A stretch of 24,133 nucleotides of DNA from JAICIG01 sp035532215 (GTDB lineage: Bacteria; Planctomycetota; Planctomycetia; Pirellulales; JAICIG01): the NCBI GenBank assembly GCA_035532215.1, contig DATKRK010000010.1, positions 1 through 24,133 on the forward strand, given 5' to 3'. The notes under the pieces were generated by a model. It searched no databases and was not told the origin of the DNA. It was given only the letters and a program-made list of their open reading frames with translations. Both the position numbers and the translations under genes were made by a program. Positions 7,238 through 16,660 of the stretch are shown here, piece by piece (position 1 is the stretch's first letter; every line of letters begins with the position of its first letter).

Positions 7238-10066
7238 ATGGCTTTCAGGCTGGCTCGCCGATTTTTGGCGCTCGTTGCGCTGGCTTGCTGGCCGGAGTTC
7301 TGCCACGGTCAAAACGTCGTCCTGGAGGGGTTCGACAGTCCGGAGGCGACCTGGCGCGACGCTGGCGGCGACGTTGCGCAGTATCGCATCGATGTACACA
7401 AACGCACCGCAGAAGGCGCCCGCAGCGGGGCGGGCTGCGAATACTTGCAACTCAGCGCGGGAGACGGAACTTCGGTGCGGATCGCTCTGGCGATCGGCCA
7501 AGGGCGCGTAATCCCGGAGTTGAAGGTCGGGCTTTGGATGCGGGCGGATCGCCCGGGATTGCAACTGTTGGGACGGGTCGTTTTGCCGCGAACCATCGAC
7601 CCGCGCACGAAAAAACCCGTGACCCGCTACATCGCGGGCACAAGCTATTCAGATGTCGATCGCTGGGAAGAGCTGCGGCTGGACGACCTTCCGCGGCTCG
7701 TGCAGCAGCAAGTGCGAGTGCTGCGGTCCGATCTGGGGCAAGACGTCGATTCGCGCGAAGCGTATTTGGACCGCCTGGCTCTTAACATTTACGGCGGGCG
7801 AGGCAAGACGCAGGTCTGGATCGACGACTTGCAAATCACCGGGTTCTTCCCCCCTGCCGGCCGCGCCGGGGATGCGTTGGCAAACGCAGAGGCGCCCTTG
7901 TCATTCGGCGGCGTGGAAGAGGTCCGGCGCAATCGGCCGAAGGTCGAACTCACGTCTTCGATACTACTGGTCGATGGCCGCCCGATGTTTCCGCGGCTGA
8001 TCGAATACCAAGGCGAATCGTTCGGTTTTCTCAAAGAAGTGGGATTCAACGGCATCTTGCTCAGCGAAACCCCAACGGCTTTGATTTTGGAAGAGGCCGC
8101 CCGCGTCGGATTCTGGGTGGTCTGTCCTCCGCCGCGCCCATCGGGACTCAACGAGCCGAACGGACCACAAGGCTCGTTGGCGCCGTTCGACGCTCGCTAC
8201 GATCGCGTTCTGGCCTGGCATTTGGGGCAAGGCTTGACCAAGCGGGAGTTAGAAACGACCGAGCGCTGGGCGGCCGAAGTGCTGCGCGCCGACGGCGATG
8301 CGTCCAGACCTCTCGTTTGCGACGCCGAATCGGAACTCAAGCCGTACAGTCGAATCCCGTCGATGATTATGCTGACTCACCGCTTTCCCGCGGGCACGAG
8401 CTTCGAGTTGGCCGACTACGGCGCCTGGCTGCACGATCGCCCGCGGTTGGCGCTGCCGGGCACGGCCTTCTGGACCACGATCCAGACGCAATTCGCCCCG
8501 CAATTGGCTCAGCAGGTTGCGCTGCTCAGCGAACGACGGGCGCGGGCGCCTTCGCTCCAAAGCGAGCAGATCCAGTTGCTCGTGCAATCCGCCGTTGCGG
8601 CGGGGGCGCGCGGTTTGGTTTTCGCTTCGCGTTCCGCGCTGGATGCGACCGACGGCGAAACGCAGCAGCGGGCTCGGACTTTGGAACTGATCAACCGCGA
8701 ACTCGCGCTCATCGACCGTTGGGTCGCGGTCGGCGAATTGCGAGCCAAGCTGTCGGGCATCGATGCTTCGGACGCTAATCCCGGGGTAAGCGCGGCCGTT
8801 TTGCAAACGGATCAGACGCGCGTGCTGCTGCCCGTTTGGCTGGGAACCGACGGGCAGTACGTGCCCGGCCAATCGGCCGGCAACAACATCACGTTCATCG
8901 TGCCGGGCGCACCCGAGTCTCACAAGGCCTTGGAGATTACTCCGGGCGGCTTGCGGCCGATCGTCAAATTGGCGCGCAAGCCCGGCGGGATGCACGTCCA
9001 GCTCGAAGAGTTCAGCCTCACGGCGATGGTCGTGATGACCGATGAGGTGGCGATCGGCCGCTTGACCCGAGCCGCGCTGATTCAAGGCCCGAAAACCGCC
9101 AAGCTCGTGCTCGACCTGGCCGTTTACAAGTACAATCTCACGGTCGGCGTCGACGCGCAGCTAACCCGGTTAGGTCGCAAGAGCGAAGACGCTGCGCTGT
9201 GGCTCGGCGAAGCCCGCCGCAATCTCGCCGAGGCGGACAGGGGCCTGGCCAATCGAGATTATCGTTCGGCGACCGTCCATGCACAGCGCGCCATGCGGCC
9301 CTTGCGGATGCTCGAGCACGATCATTGGAAACGTGCGGTCGCCGCCGTGGGCCGCCCGGCCGCGTGCCCGCTGGCCGCCAGCTTCGCCACCTTGCCACAG
9401 TACTGGATTCTGCTCGCCGATCTCGACTCGGCCGAGCGATCCCGAAACCTGCTGCCCGAGAGCGATATGGAGGACGTTGATCGCATGTACTGGGCCGGCT
9501 GGCGGCTCAACGCTCACTCTCTGAGAACAGAAGAATCGCTCGCTTCCGGCGCGGCATCGGTGCGGGCCTGGGGCGAATTAGTCGGCAGAACCAAGCGAGG
9601 CGGCGATCCTTACGCCGGCGATTACAGCTTTCATCTCAAGGCCATTGCGACCGACCCGGAGAACCCGCCCGAATTGATCGAAACGCCGCCGCTCTGGCTG
9701 ACGTCCCCCGCTCTCCCTCTGCAAGCCGGGCAATGGGTGCGCATTCACGGCTGGGTCTACGTGCCCAAGCCGATTACGGCCAGCCTGGACGGGCTGCTGA
9801 TTTTCGATTCGCTGGGCGGCGAGCCGCTGGCGGAACGCTTCGGCGTAACAGACGGCTGGAAAGAGTTTACGTTGTATCGCGCCGTCCCCGCGACGGGCCC
9901 GATGACGCTGACCATTGCGCTCACGGGCTTGGGCGAAGCTTGGGTCGACAACGTCTCGGTGGAAGTGCTCCAACGCAGACGGGCGGCGCCGCTCGCGCCG
10001 CGCCCCTCGGCGGGACGGCCTCTTGGAAACGGAAGACAAATCCCGGCTTCAAGCGGCCGCCGCTGA
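7238..10066 (+). CDS. Large secreted protein with jelly-roll-like modules, function unknown
   Basis: The 942-aa product has a Sec signal peptide (MAFRLARRFLALVALACWPEFCHGQ, cut near residue 25), so it acts outside the cytoplasm. Residues 26-204 look like a beta-sandwich carbohydrate-binding-type module, ending in the typical WIDDLQITG. Residues about 240-500 (LVDGRPMFPRLIEYQGESFGFLKEVGFNGILL) resemble the start of a glycoside-hydrolase-like TIM barrel, but I cannot identify catalytic acids. A helical stretch (640-700, with ALWLGEARRNLAEADRGLANRDY) follows. A second jelly-roll module (about 785-910) ends in AWVDNVSVEVL. The tail is Arg/Pro-rich. I chose the ATG at 7238 because the signal peptide starts there; the frame is open 17 codons further up. 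The last 18 bases overlap the end of the convergent 159-aa gene. A role in polysaccharide or cell-envelope processing is a guess. Confidence 0.87.
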   Translation: MAFRLARRFLALVALACWPEFCHGQNVVLEGFDSPEATWRDAGGDVAQYRIDVHKRTAEGARSGAGCEYLQLSAGDGTSVRIALAIGQGRVIPELKVGLWMRADRPGLQLLGRVVLPRTIDPRTKKPVTRYIAGTSYSDVDRWEELRLDDLPRLVQQQVRVLRSDLGQDVDSREAYLDRLALNIYGGRGKTQVWIDDLQITGFFPPAGRAGDALANAEAPLSFGGVEEVRRNRPKVELTSSILLVDGRPMFPRLIEYQGESFGFLKEVGFNGILLSETPTALILEEAARVGFWVVCPPPRPSGLNEPNGPQGSLAPFDARYDRVLAWHLGQGLTKRELETTERWAAEVLRADGDASRPLVCDAESELKPYSRIPSMIMLTHRFPAGTSFELADYGAWLHDRPRLALPGTAFWTTIQTQFAPQLAQQVALLSERRARAPSLQSEQIQLLVQSAVAAGARGLVFASRSALDATDGETQQRARTLELINRELALIDRWVAVGELRAKLSGIDASDANPGVSAAVLQTDQTRVLLPVWLGTDGQYVPGQSAGNNITFIVPGAPESHKALEITPGGLRPIVKLARKPGGMHVQLEEFSLTAMVVMTDEVAIGRLTRAALIQGPKTAKLVLDLAVYKYNLTVGVDAQLTRLGRKSEDAALWLGEARRNLAEADRGLANRDYRSATVHAQRAMRPLRMLEHDHWKRAVAAVGRPAACPLAASFATLPQYWILLADLDSAERSRNLLPESDMEDVDRMYWAGWRLNAHSLRTEESLASGAASVRAWGELVGRTKRGGDPYAGDYSFHLKAIATDPENPPELIETPPLWLTSPALPLQAGQWVRIHGWVYVPKPITASLDGLLIFDSLGGEPLAERFGVTDGWKEFTLYRAVPATGPMTLTIALTGLGEAWVDNVSVEVLQRRRAAPLAPRPSAGRPLGNGRQIPASSGRR

Positions 10067-10528
10067 GAAATCGCCGACGAGCCGCAGCAATACTTCGCGA
10101 GTGACTTGGGCCGAGAGCGGCCGCCGCACGTCGCCCGGTTCTTTCTTCCAACGGCGCAAGCTCAGTTCGCCTCCCTTGCGCACGAGCAGTTCGTAATAGC
10201 TTGTGCTCTGCTCGTCGCGCTGCGGCGGATTGGAGCGCAATTGCACGACGCATTGCTCGGCGTCGATCTCGATGGGCGCGATTGGCTCGAGCAAATAAGT
10301 CAGCCGCGCCGACAGGTCCTTGCTCACGCTGCGAAGTCGGTCGATTGCGGCCCCGGCAAGCGCCTCGCTGTGCAAGGCAAACCGCTCGAATGCACAACCC
10401 AGCGTGTCCAAGGCCGTCAACTCGCATTCGAAGCGCTGTCCCGAGTGCTGGGCGAGCAACATTTGGCCGCCGCCGGCGAAGGCCGGCAAAGCGGCGAGGG
10501 AGGTCCGAGTCTTCTCGATCAGAGTCAT
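10049..10528 (-). CDS. Conserved-looking unknown protein, fourth gene of the PrkA-DUF444-SpoVR operon
   Basis: I do not recognise this 159-aa family. It is soluble with no signal peptide. The N-terminal half looks helical (ALDTLGCAFERFALHSEALAGAAIDRLRSVSKDL). The C-terminal half alternates short strands, with notable blocks LTYLLEPIAPIEIDAEQ, VQLRSNPP, SYYELLVRKGGELSLRRW and AQVTREVLLRLVGDF. The ATG at 10528 has AAGGA 8 nt upstream and follows the spoVR stop after only 11 bases, so it is almost certainly co-transcribed with prkA, the DUF444 gene and spoVR. Its 3' end overlaps the convergent secreted-protein gene by 18 bp. By context it may assist the PrkA stress module. This is inference from position only. 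Confidence 0.85.
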   Translation of the reverse strand: MTLIEKTRTSLAALPAFAGGGQMLLAQHSGQRFECELTALDTLGCAFERFALHSEALAGAAIDRLRSVSKDLSARLTYLLEPIAPIEIDAEQCVVQLRSNPPQRDEQSTSYYELLVRKGGELSLRRWKKEPGDVRRPLSAQVTREVLLRLVGDFSAAAA

Positions 10529-10539
10529 GGCTGCGTTCC

Positions 10540-12063
<1,524 letters not shown>

Positions 12064-12068
12064 GATCG

Positions 12069-13181
12069 TTACTTCCCTTTGCCCAGGAAGACCTTGATCG
12101 ACTCGTAAATCGCGTCGCGGTCGCGAATCTCGGAGAGCACCAGGTTTTCGTGGTCTTTTGCCGGTCCGTCGCGCAGCGTCCGCAGGAACTCGCCGCTGCC
12201 GTAAGGACTTTCGACCTGGCCGTAACAAAACAGGTTCACCTGCGGCAGAATCTTTTCGCCGAGCAGCCGGAGGCTGATCTGGTTGTCTTCCCCCCAGTTG
12301 TCGCCGTCGGAGAATTGGAATACGTACAAATTCCATTCCGAAGGCGAGAATTCTCGATCGATCAACTCCAGGCAGACCTGATAGGCCGAGCTGATCCGCG
12401 TGCCGCCGCTCTCGCGGGTGTGGTAGAACGTCTCTTCGTCGACCTCTTTGGCCGCCGCGTCATGGATGATGTAGCGCGTTTCCAGCCCGTCGTACTGGCT
12501 CTGGAGCCAGGTATCGATCCAAAACGCCTCGGTGCGGACAATTTGCTTTTGCTCGTCGGTCATCGAGCCCGAGACGTCCATCAGGTAGATCGCCACCGCG
12601 CTGGCGTCTGGCAGCGGCGTGGTGGTCCAGGCGCGGTAGCGCTTGTCGTCGCGGATCGGCACGACCAGCGGCCGCGAGGCGTTGTAACTGTTGGAGGAAA
12701 TCTGCCGCCGCAGCGCCTCCATATAGGTCCGCTTGAAGTGCCGCAGCGATTCGGGGCCCGAACGGCGAATGCTCGTGTAGCGGGCTTTTTCCTCGGTGAT
12801 GTTCGCCTTGCCCTTGGGCTCGATCCGCGGCAACTCCAATTGGTCGCCGAGAATCCGAGCCAAATCTTCCAGCGAAACCTCCACTTCGAGAATGTGCCCG
12901 CCCGGGTTGCCGCCGGCGCGTCCTTCGCCGTCGCCCTCTTGGGGGTCGCCTTGCGCGATCGGCGAACCTTCTTCGCCGTCGCCCTGGCCGACGCCGCCCG
13001 AGCCGTTCTGCCCGTAACGGAAATGGGGCACGTCGAGCTGAGGAATCGGAATGCTGACCAGATCGCGGCCTTTGCGACCGATCAATTCGCCGTGCGTGAC
13101 GTATTTCCGCAAGTTGTCGCGGATCTTGCCGCGCACGATCTGTTTGAAACGCGATTGATCTCGATCGATTTTGACGTACAT
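12069..13181 (-). CDS. yeaH: DUF444 / YeaH-YhbH family protein with VWA-like MIDAS motif
   Basis: This family accompanies PrkA and SpoVR: YeaH in E. coli, YhbH in Bacillus. The 370-aa product begins MYVKIDRDQSRFKQIVRGKIRDNLRKYV, typical of the family. It then has a Gly/Glu/Gln-rich flexible stretch (about 57-95). The C-terminal half is a von Willebrand A-like fold whose metal-binding DVSGS motif is at 202-206, followed by SGGTRISSAY and FQFSDGDNWGED as further MIDAS-type elements. It probably acts as a cytoplasmic adaptor near the PrkA kinase, but its exact role is unknown. The ATG at 13181 has GGGAG 7 nt upstream and excludes a long upstream frame that is a prkA shadow. It lies 65 nt after the prkA stop and 5 nt before spoVR. 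Confidence 0.95.
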   Translation of the reverse strand: MYVKIDRDQSRFKQIVRGKIRDNLRKYVTHGELIGRKGRDLVSIPIPQLDVPHFRYGQNGSGGVGQGDGEEGSPIAQGDPQEGDGEGRAGGNPGGHILEVEVSLEDLARILGDQLELPRIEPKGKANITEEKARYTSIRRSGPESLRHFKRTYMEALRRQISSNSYNASRPLVVPIRDDKRYRAWTTTPLPDASAVAIYLMDVSGSMTDEQKQIVRTEAFWIDTWLQSQYDGLETRYIIHDAAAKEVDEETFYHTRESGGTRISSAYQVCLELIDREFSPSEWNLYVFQFSDGDNWGEDNQISLRLLGEKILPQVNLFCYGQVESPYGSGEFLRTLRDGPAKDHENLVLSEIRDRDAIYESIKVFLGKGK

Positions 13182-13246
13182 GGCCCGCTCCCTGTGTCGC
13201 CCCGCTCCCCTCTTGCAAAACGTCGAAACGAGCAGTTCGGCTGCCT

Positions 13247-15292
13247 TTAGCGCTTCGCGTCGCCGCGGGCGAAGATGCTCGCGACGTAGTTCAGCACGTC
13301 GGTGGCGCTTTCGTCGTCGTAGCCGTGGGCGCGAATCAGCCGCTGCTTCACCACGTCGATCTTGGCCTGCGTGTCGGCGTCGACCACGTTCGAAACCAGG
13401 CTGGTCAGCTTGATCGTGTCCTTCTGGTCTTCGAACAGCTTCAGCTCCAAGGCCTTGTTCAATCGCTCGTTCGTCTTGTAGTCGAACGTCCGCCCGTCGA
13501 TCGACAACGCCCCGATGTAGTTCATGATCTCGCGGCGGAAATCGTCCTTGCGGCTGTCGGGGATGTCGATTTTCTCCTCGATCGAGCGCATCAGCCGTTC
13601 GTCCGGCTCTTCGTACTGGCCGGTGAACTTGTTCTTGACCTTCTCGCGCTGCGTGTAAGCCTTGACGTTGTCGATATAGTTGCCGCACAGCCGCTTGAGT
13701 GCGTCTTCATCCGCGGCAATGGCGCGTTGCACTTCGTTTTTCACGATGTTTTCGTACTCCTCCTTGACCACGCCCAGCAACTCGCGGTATTGATTGCGAG
13801 TCTCTTCGCTGGTGATCAAGCTGTGGTGCTTGAGGCCCGTTTCCAACTCGTTGAGCACCATGAAGGGGTTGATCGAGCGGGCTTCGGGGTGCACCACCAA
13901 GGCGTTGGAAATCTTGTCCTGGACGTAACGCGGCGAAATGCCCAGCATGCCTTCGCTGTCGGCCTGCTCGCGCAGTTCCTTGATGTTGTCTTCGGTAAAG
14001 CCGGGCAGGCTTTTGCCGTTATAGAGCTTGAGCTTCTGCAACAGCGTCAGGTTCGCGTTCTTGGGTTGTTCGAGCCGCGTCAGAATGGCCCACATGGCGG
14101 CCATCTCGATCGTGTGCGGGGCGATGTGCTTGCCGTGAACCTTCTCGCGGTTGTAGTCCTTTTCGTAAATGCGAATTTCGTCGGCCAGCCGCGTCACGTA
14201 GGGCACATCGATCTTCACGGTTCGATCCCGTAGAGCTTCCATGAACTCATTGTTCTGCAGCCGGCGATATTCCGGCTCGTTGGTGTGGCCCAGAATCACT
14301 TCGTCGATGTCGGTCTGGGCGAACTTCTTGGGCTTGACCTTGTGCTCCTGGCTGGCGCCCAGCAGGTCGTAGAGAAACGCCACGTCGAGCTTGAGGACTT
14401 CGACGAACTCGACGATGCCGCGGTTCGCCACGTTGAATTCGCCGTCGAAATTGAAGGCCCGCGGATCGCTGTCGCTGCCGTACTCGGCGATCTTGCGATA
14501 GTTGATGTCGCCCGTCAGTTCGGTCGAGTCCTGGTTCTTCTCGTCTTTCGGTTGGAAGGTGCCGATGCCGATGCGGTCCTTCTCGCTTAGCAGCAAACGC
14601 TTGACGCGGATGTCGTCGACGACCTTGGTCCAGTCGCCCGAATAGTGCTTGAGCCGCTCGCTGTAGACATAGCGGCAAAACGGGCACAATTCGCCCTCGA
14701 TGCGGACCTGATAATCGCCCGGGCTGTGCCCGGCATTGAGCTGCGCGAGTACGTCGGCGCGGAACCGCCGCGGAATGACGTGCAGCGGCTCTTCGTGCAT
14801 CGGGCACCAATGGACCGTCTGTGAATTGGCCAGATCGACCCAGCCGATGGTGAACAACGCGCCCTGGTCGCTGTTGGAATATCGCTCCAGGCCCTTCTTC
14901 AGCAAGCGGGCGATCGTGCTCTTGCTGCTGCCCACCGGGCCGTGCAACAGCAGCACGCGTTTCTCGATGCCGTAGCCTTGGGCGGCGCTTTTGAAGGCGT
15001 TGACCAAAGCGGCGAGCGAATCGTCGAGCCCGAACACGCCGTCCTGCCCGTTCTGATCCGGATCTTGGAAGAACCGGTAGCGAACGCGCTTCTCCCGCGC
15101 CTGCTCGTAACTTTCGGTGCCGTACGACATGATCATCTCGTAAACGCGCTCGAAGGCGTTGCGGGTGATTTTGGGGTCCGCACGCACGACATCCAGGTAC
15201 TGCTCGAACGAGCCTTCCCAGTTTTTCTTGCGAAATTGCTCTAAGTCTTGGCGTTGCGCCACGAGCGAAATGATCGAGCGTCCATCACTCAT
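13247..15292 (-). CDS. prkA: PrkA serine protein kinase / AAA+ protein (YeaG-like)
   Basis: PrkA (YeaG in E. coli) is an AAA+ protein reported to have Ser kinase activity, linked to starvation and stress survival and to sporulation in Bacillus. The 681-aa product is somewhat longer than the roughly 630-645 aa of those homologs. Visible marks are LEQFRKKNWEGSFEQYLDVV near the start, Walker A GPVGSSKST (118-126), the CPMHEEPLHVIP and CPFCRYVYSERLKHYSGDW blocks with a CxxC pair, NRGIVEFVEVLK, and the C-terminal PrkA kinase-like region (KEEYENIVKNEVQRAI..RLCGNYIDNVKAYT). The ATG at 15292 is preceded by GAGGAG at 8 nt. An in-frame ATG 11 codons upstream would put this ribosome site inside the gene. 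It heads the operon prkA-DUF444-spoVR-159 aa, downstream of a long gene-free leader region. Confidence 0.96.
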   Translation of the reverse strand: MSDGRSIISLVAQRQDLEQFRKKNWEGSFEQYLDVVRADPKITRNAFERVYEMIMSYGTESYEQAREKRVRYRFFQDPDQNGQDGVFGLDDSLAALVNAFKSAAQGYGIEKRVLLLHGPVGSSKSTIARLLKKGLERYSNSDQGALFTIGWVDLANSQTVHWCPMHEEPLHVIPRRFRADVLAQLNAGHSPGDYQVRIEGELCPFCRYVYSERLKHYSGDWTKVVDDIRVKRLLLSEKDRIGIGTFQPKDEKNQDSTELTGDINYRKIAEYGSDSDPRAFNFDGEFNVANRGIVEFVEVLKLDVAFLYDLLGASQEHKVKPKKFAQTDIDEVILGHTNEPEYRRLQNNEFMEALRDRTVKIDVPYVTRLADEIRIYEKDYNREKVHGKHIAPHTIEMAAMWAILTRLEQPKNANLTLLQKLKLYNGKSLPGFTEDNIKELREQADSEGMLGISPRYVQDKISNALVVHPEARSINPFMVLNELETGLKHHSLITSEETRNQYRELLGVVKEEYENIVKNEVQRAIAADEDALKRLCGNYIDNVKAYTQREKVKNKFTGQYEEPDERLMRSIEEKIDIPDSRKDDFRREIMNYIGALSIDGRTFDYKTNERLNKALELKLFEDQKDTIKLTSLVSNVVDADTQAKIDVVKQRLIRAHGYDDESATDVLNYVASIFARGDAKR

Positions 15293-16014
15293 TGAGGGAT
15301 CTCCTCGGCATGTTGAGAGACTCAACGGCCTTTTCTTGCCCCTCTAAATTGCCCTATCCATCCGATATCCAATGTTCCGCATCTTGCGGTGGTCGAGTTG
15401 CTTATTCGGGTCAATTCGAGCGGCGTTCGCTCAGTCCGGACGTTTTTGACAAGGCCCCCCCAGATCGAGATGTCCGCGCAGGAACTGACGGGGACGGGTT
15501 CGAGAACGGCAAGCGGACGGCGGCTCGTAATGCCGCAAGTTCAGAAGAGATCCGAGAGATGCGGCACGACGGTCGGCCCGGCGACGCTACACATTCCCAT
15601 CAAGGGCAGCAGCCTAAGCTTCGCGTAAGCGACCAGGGGAGAACTTGCGAAAGAACACCCGGAACTGAGGCGAGGCGGGACGGGGGAAGGTCTTGCTTCT
15701 TCTCGCTCGCCGGCGTGCGAGACTCCGCTTCCCGCACCTCTGCCGCCGTAACCTAAATCAAGTATCTACTCGAAAAGGCCCACGGGCAATATCAACTTTC
15801 ATGAATGCGAGTGGCCGAGCGTTTCAGCTTCGCTCTAATCGAGGACTGCAAACTGTTTGGGAATAAGCTGTTGCGCGATGGCGACCTGGCGTCGTGAATC
15901 TGGAACATTTTTTAGATATTCGACCGCCGAGGTGGAAAAGAGACTCGTCGGGCAATTCGGACACATAACCGCGCGCGGCCGCAACCGGTGAGCTTCCTGG
16001 TCCCAAGTCGAAGA
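15293..16014. other. 722-bp gene-free region upstream of prkA
   Basis: No supported gene lies here. The open frames present have no family signature and no ribosome-binding site. The region holds the prkA leader dyad (15312-15326) and an imperfect 18-bp palindrome at 15703-15720 (TCGCTCGCC / GGCGTGCGA, one mismatch). A GGAAC motif at about 15374-15378, read on the minus strand (GCGGAACATTGG), recalls the -35 of ECF sigma promoters, but no matching -10 was fixed. The unusual length suggests a regulated promoter region, a decayed gene or an undetected small RNA. Confidence 0.4.
15312..15326. promoter_or_regulatory. Perfect dyad in the prkA leader
   Basis: GTTGAG-AGA-CTCAAC is a perfect 6-bp-arm dyad centred 27 bases upstream of the prkA ATG and just ahead of its Shine-Dalgarno sequence. 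Its place would suit a repressor site or a small leader hairpin that affects translation. No known regulator is matched. Confidence 0.35.
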
Positions 16015-16452
16015 CTAAGCCAATAGCCGCTCGACGCTATCCATCAGCCGATCCATCGCGAACGGCTTGCGCAAGTAGTCGTCGACGCCCAACATTTCGG
16101 CGTATGCTTTGTGCCGGCTTCCCTCGTTGGCGGTGATCATGATCACGCGCATCGGCACGGGCCGGCTGCGACGCAGCTTTTCCAACACCAGGAAACCGCT
16201 GCGTTTGGGCATCATCATGTCGAGAATCAACAGATCGGGATCCTCCCGCTCGGCCATGGCCAAGCCCTGATTGCCGTCGCGGGCGACCATGATCTTGTAT
16301 CCGCGCGACTCCAGGGCGATTCGCATCGACTCGATGATCTCGTAATCGTCGTCGACGAGCAAAATCCGCTTCGCCTCGCCCTCGCCCTTGGCGGGCTTTT
16401 CCGATTTTTCGCCTTTTTCGGCCTTCTCGCTCTTGTCGTTTTTTTCAGCCAT
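16015..16452 (-). CDS. Stand-alone response-regulator receiver protein with Lys/Glu-rich N-terminal tail
   Basis: The 145-aa CheY-like product has no output domain. Residues 1-28 are a low-complexity tail of KSEK/AEKGEK units and Pro/Gly. The receiver spans about 29-144 and has every functional residue: the acidic pocket in VDDD (34-36), phospho-acceptor Asp78 in LLILDMMMPK, Thr107 in MITAN, and Lys129 in RKPF. It should therefore be phosphorylated by a partner histidine kinase, none of which is encoded nearby. The ATG at 16452 has AGGA about 10 nt upstream. It lies between the bifunctional proline gene and the PrkA operon, all on the minus strand, but the gaps (208 and 722 bp) argue for its own transcript. 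Its output is unknown. Confidence 0.94.
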   Translation of the reverse strand: MAEKNDKSEKAEKGEKSEKPAKGEGEAKRILLVDDDYEIIESMRIALESRGYKIMVARDGNQGLAMAEREDPDLLILDMMMPKRSGFLVLEKLRRSRPVPMRVIMITANEGSRHKAYAEMLGVDDYLRKPFAMDRLMDSVERLLA

Positions 16453-16577
16453 GAAGTTTCATCCTAGAGCCGCCTTAACTCGCCGCGGCCGACCACACCC
16501 CGCTCGACCTCAAAAACGTCCCCCCTTGAGCACGCTCTCTTGGCGAACGGCCCAAACCAACACAACTAGCTTACCCG

Positions 16578-16601
16578 ACGCCGCTTTGCAAGCGGCGTTT
16601 T
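16578..16601. terminator. Hairpin between putA and the receiver gene
   Basis: Perfect 9-bp arms ACGCCGCTT (16578-16586) and AAGCGGCGT (16590-16598) enclose a 3-nt loop, 63 bases beyond the putA stop. The T-run (TTTT) follows on the plus strand, not on the minus strand where putA is read. It may act as a terminator for antisense transcripts, or stop putA messages by structure alone. Confidence 0.45.
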
Positions 16602-16660
16602 CGAATCGGGGGCGTCCAACCGTCCTCGGGCGGAGTGCAGGAGGTCCGGCTGCGCCGCCA

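Noticed and set aside
15800..15850. tRNA-like GTGGCCGAGCG motif
   Set aside because: It resembles a tRNA-Leu/Ser D-arm, but no acceptor pairing, anticodon stem or T-arm (GGTTCGAATCC) follows.
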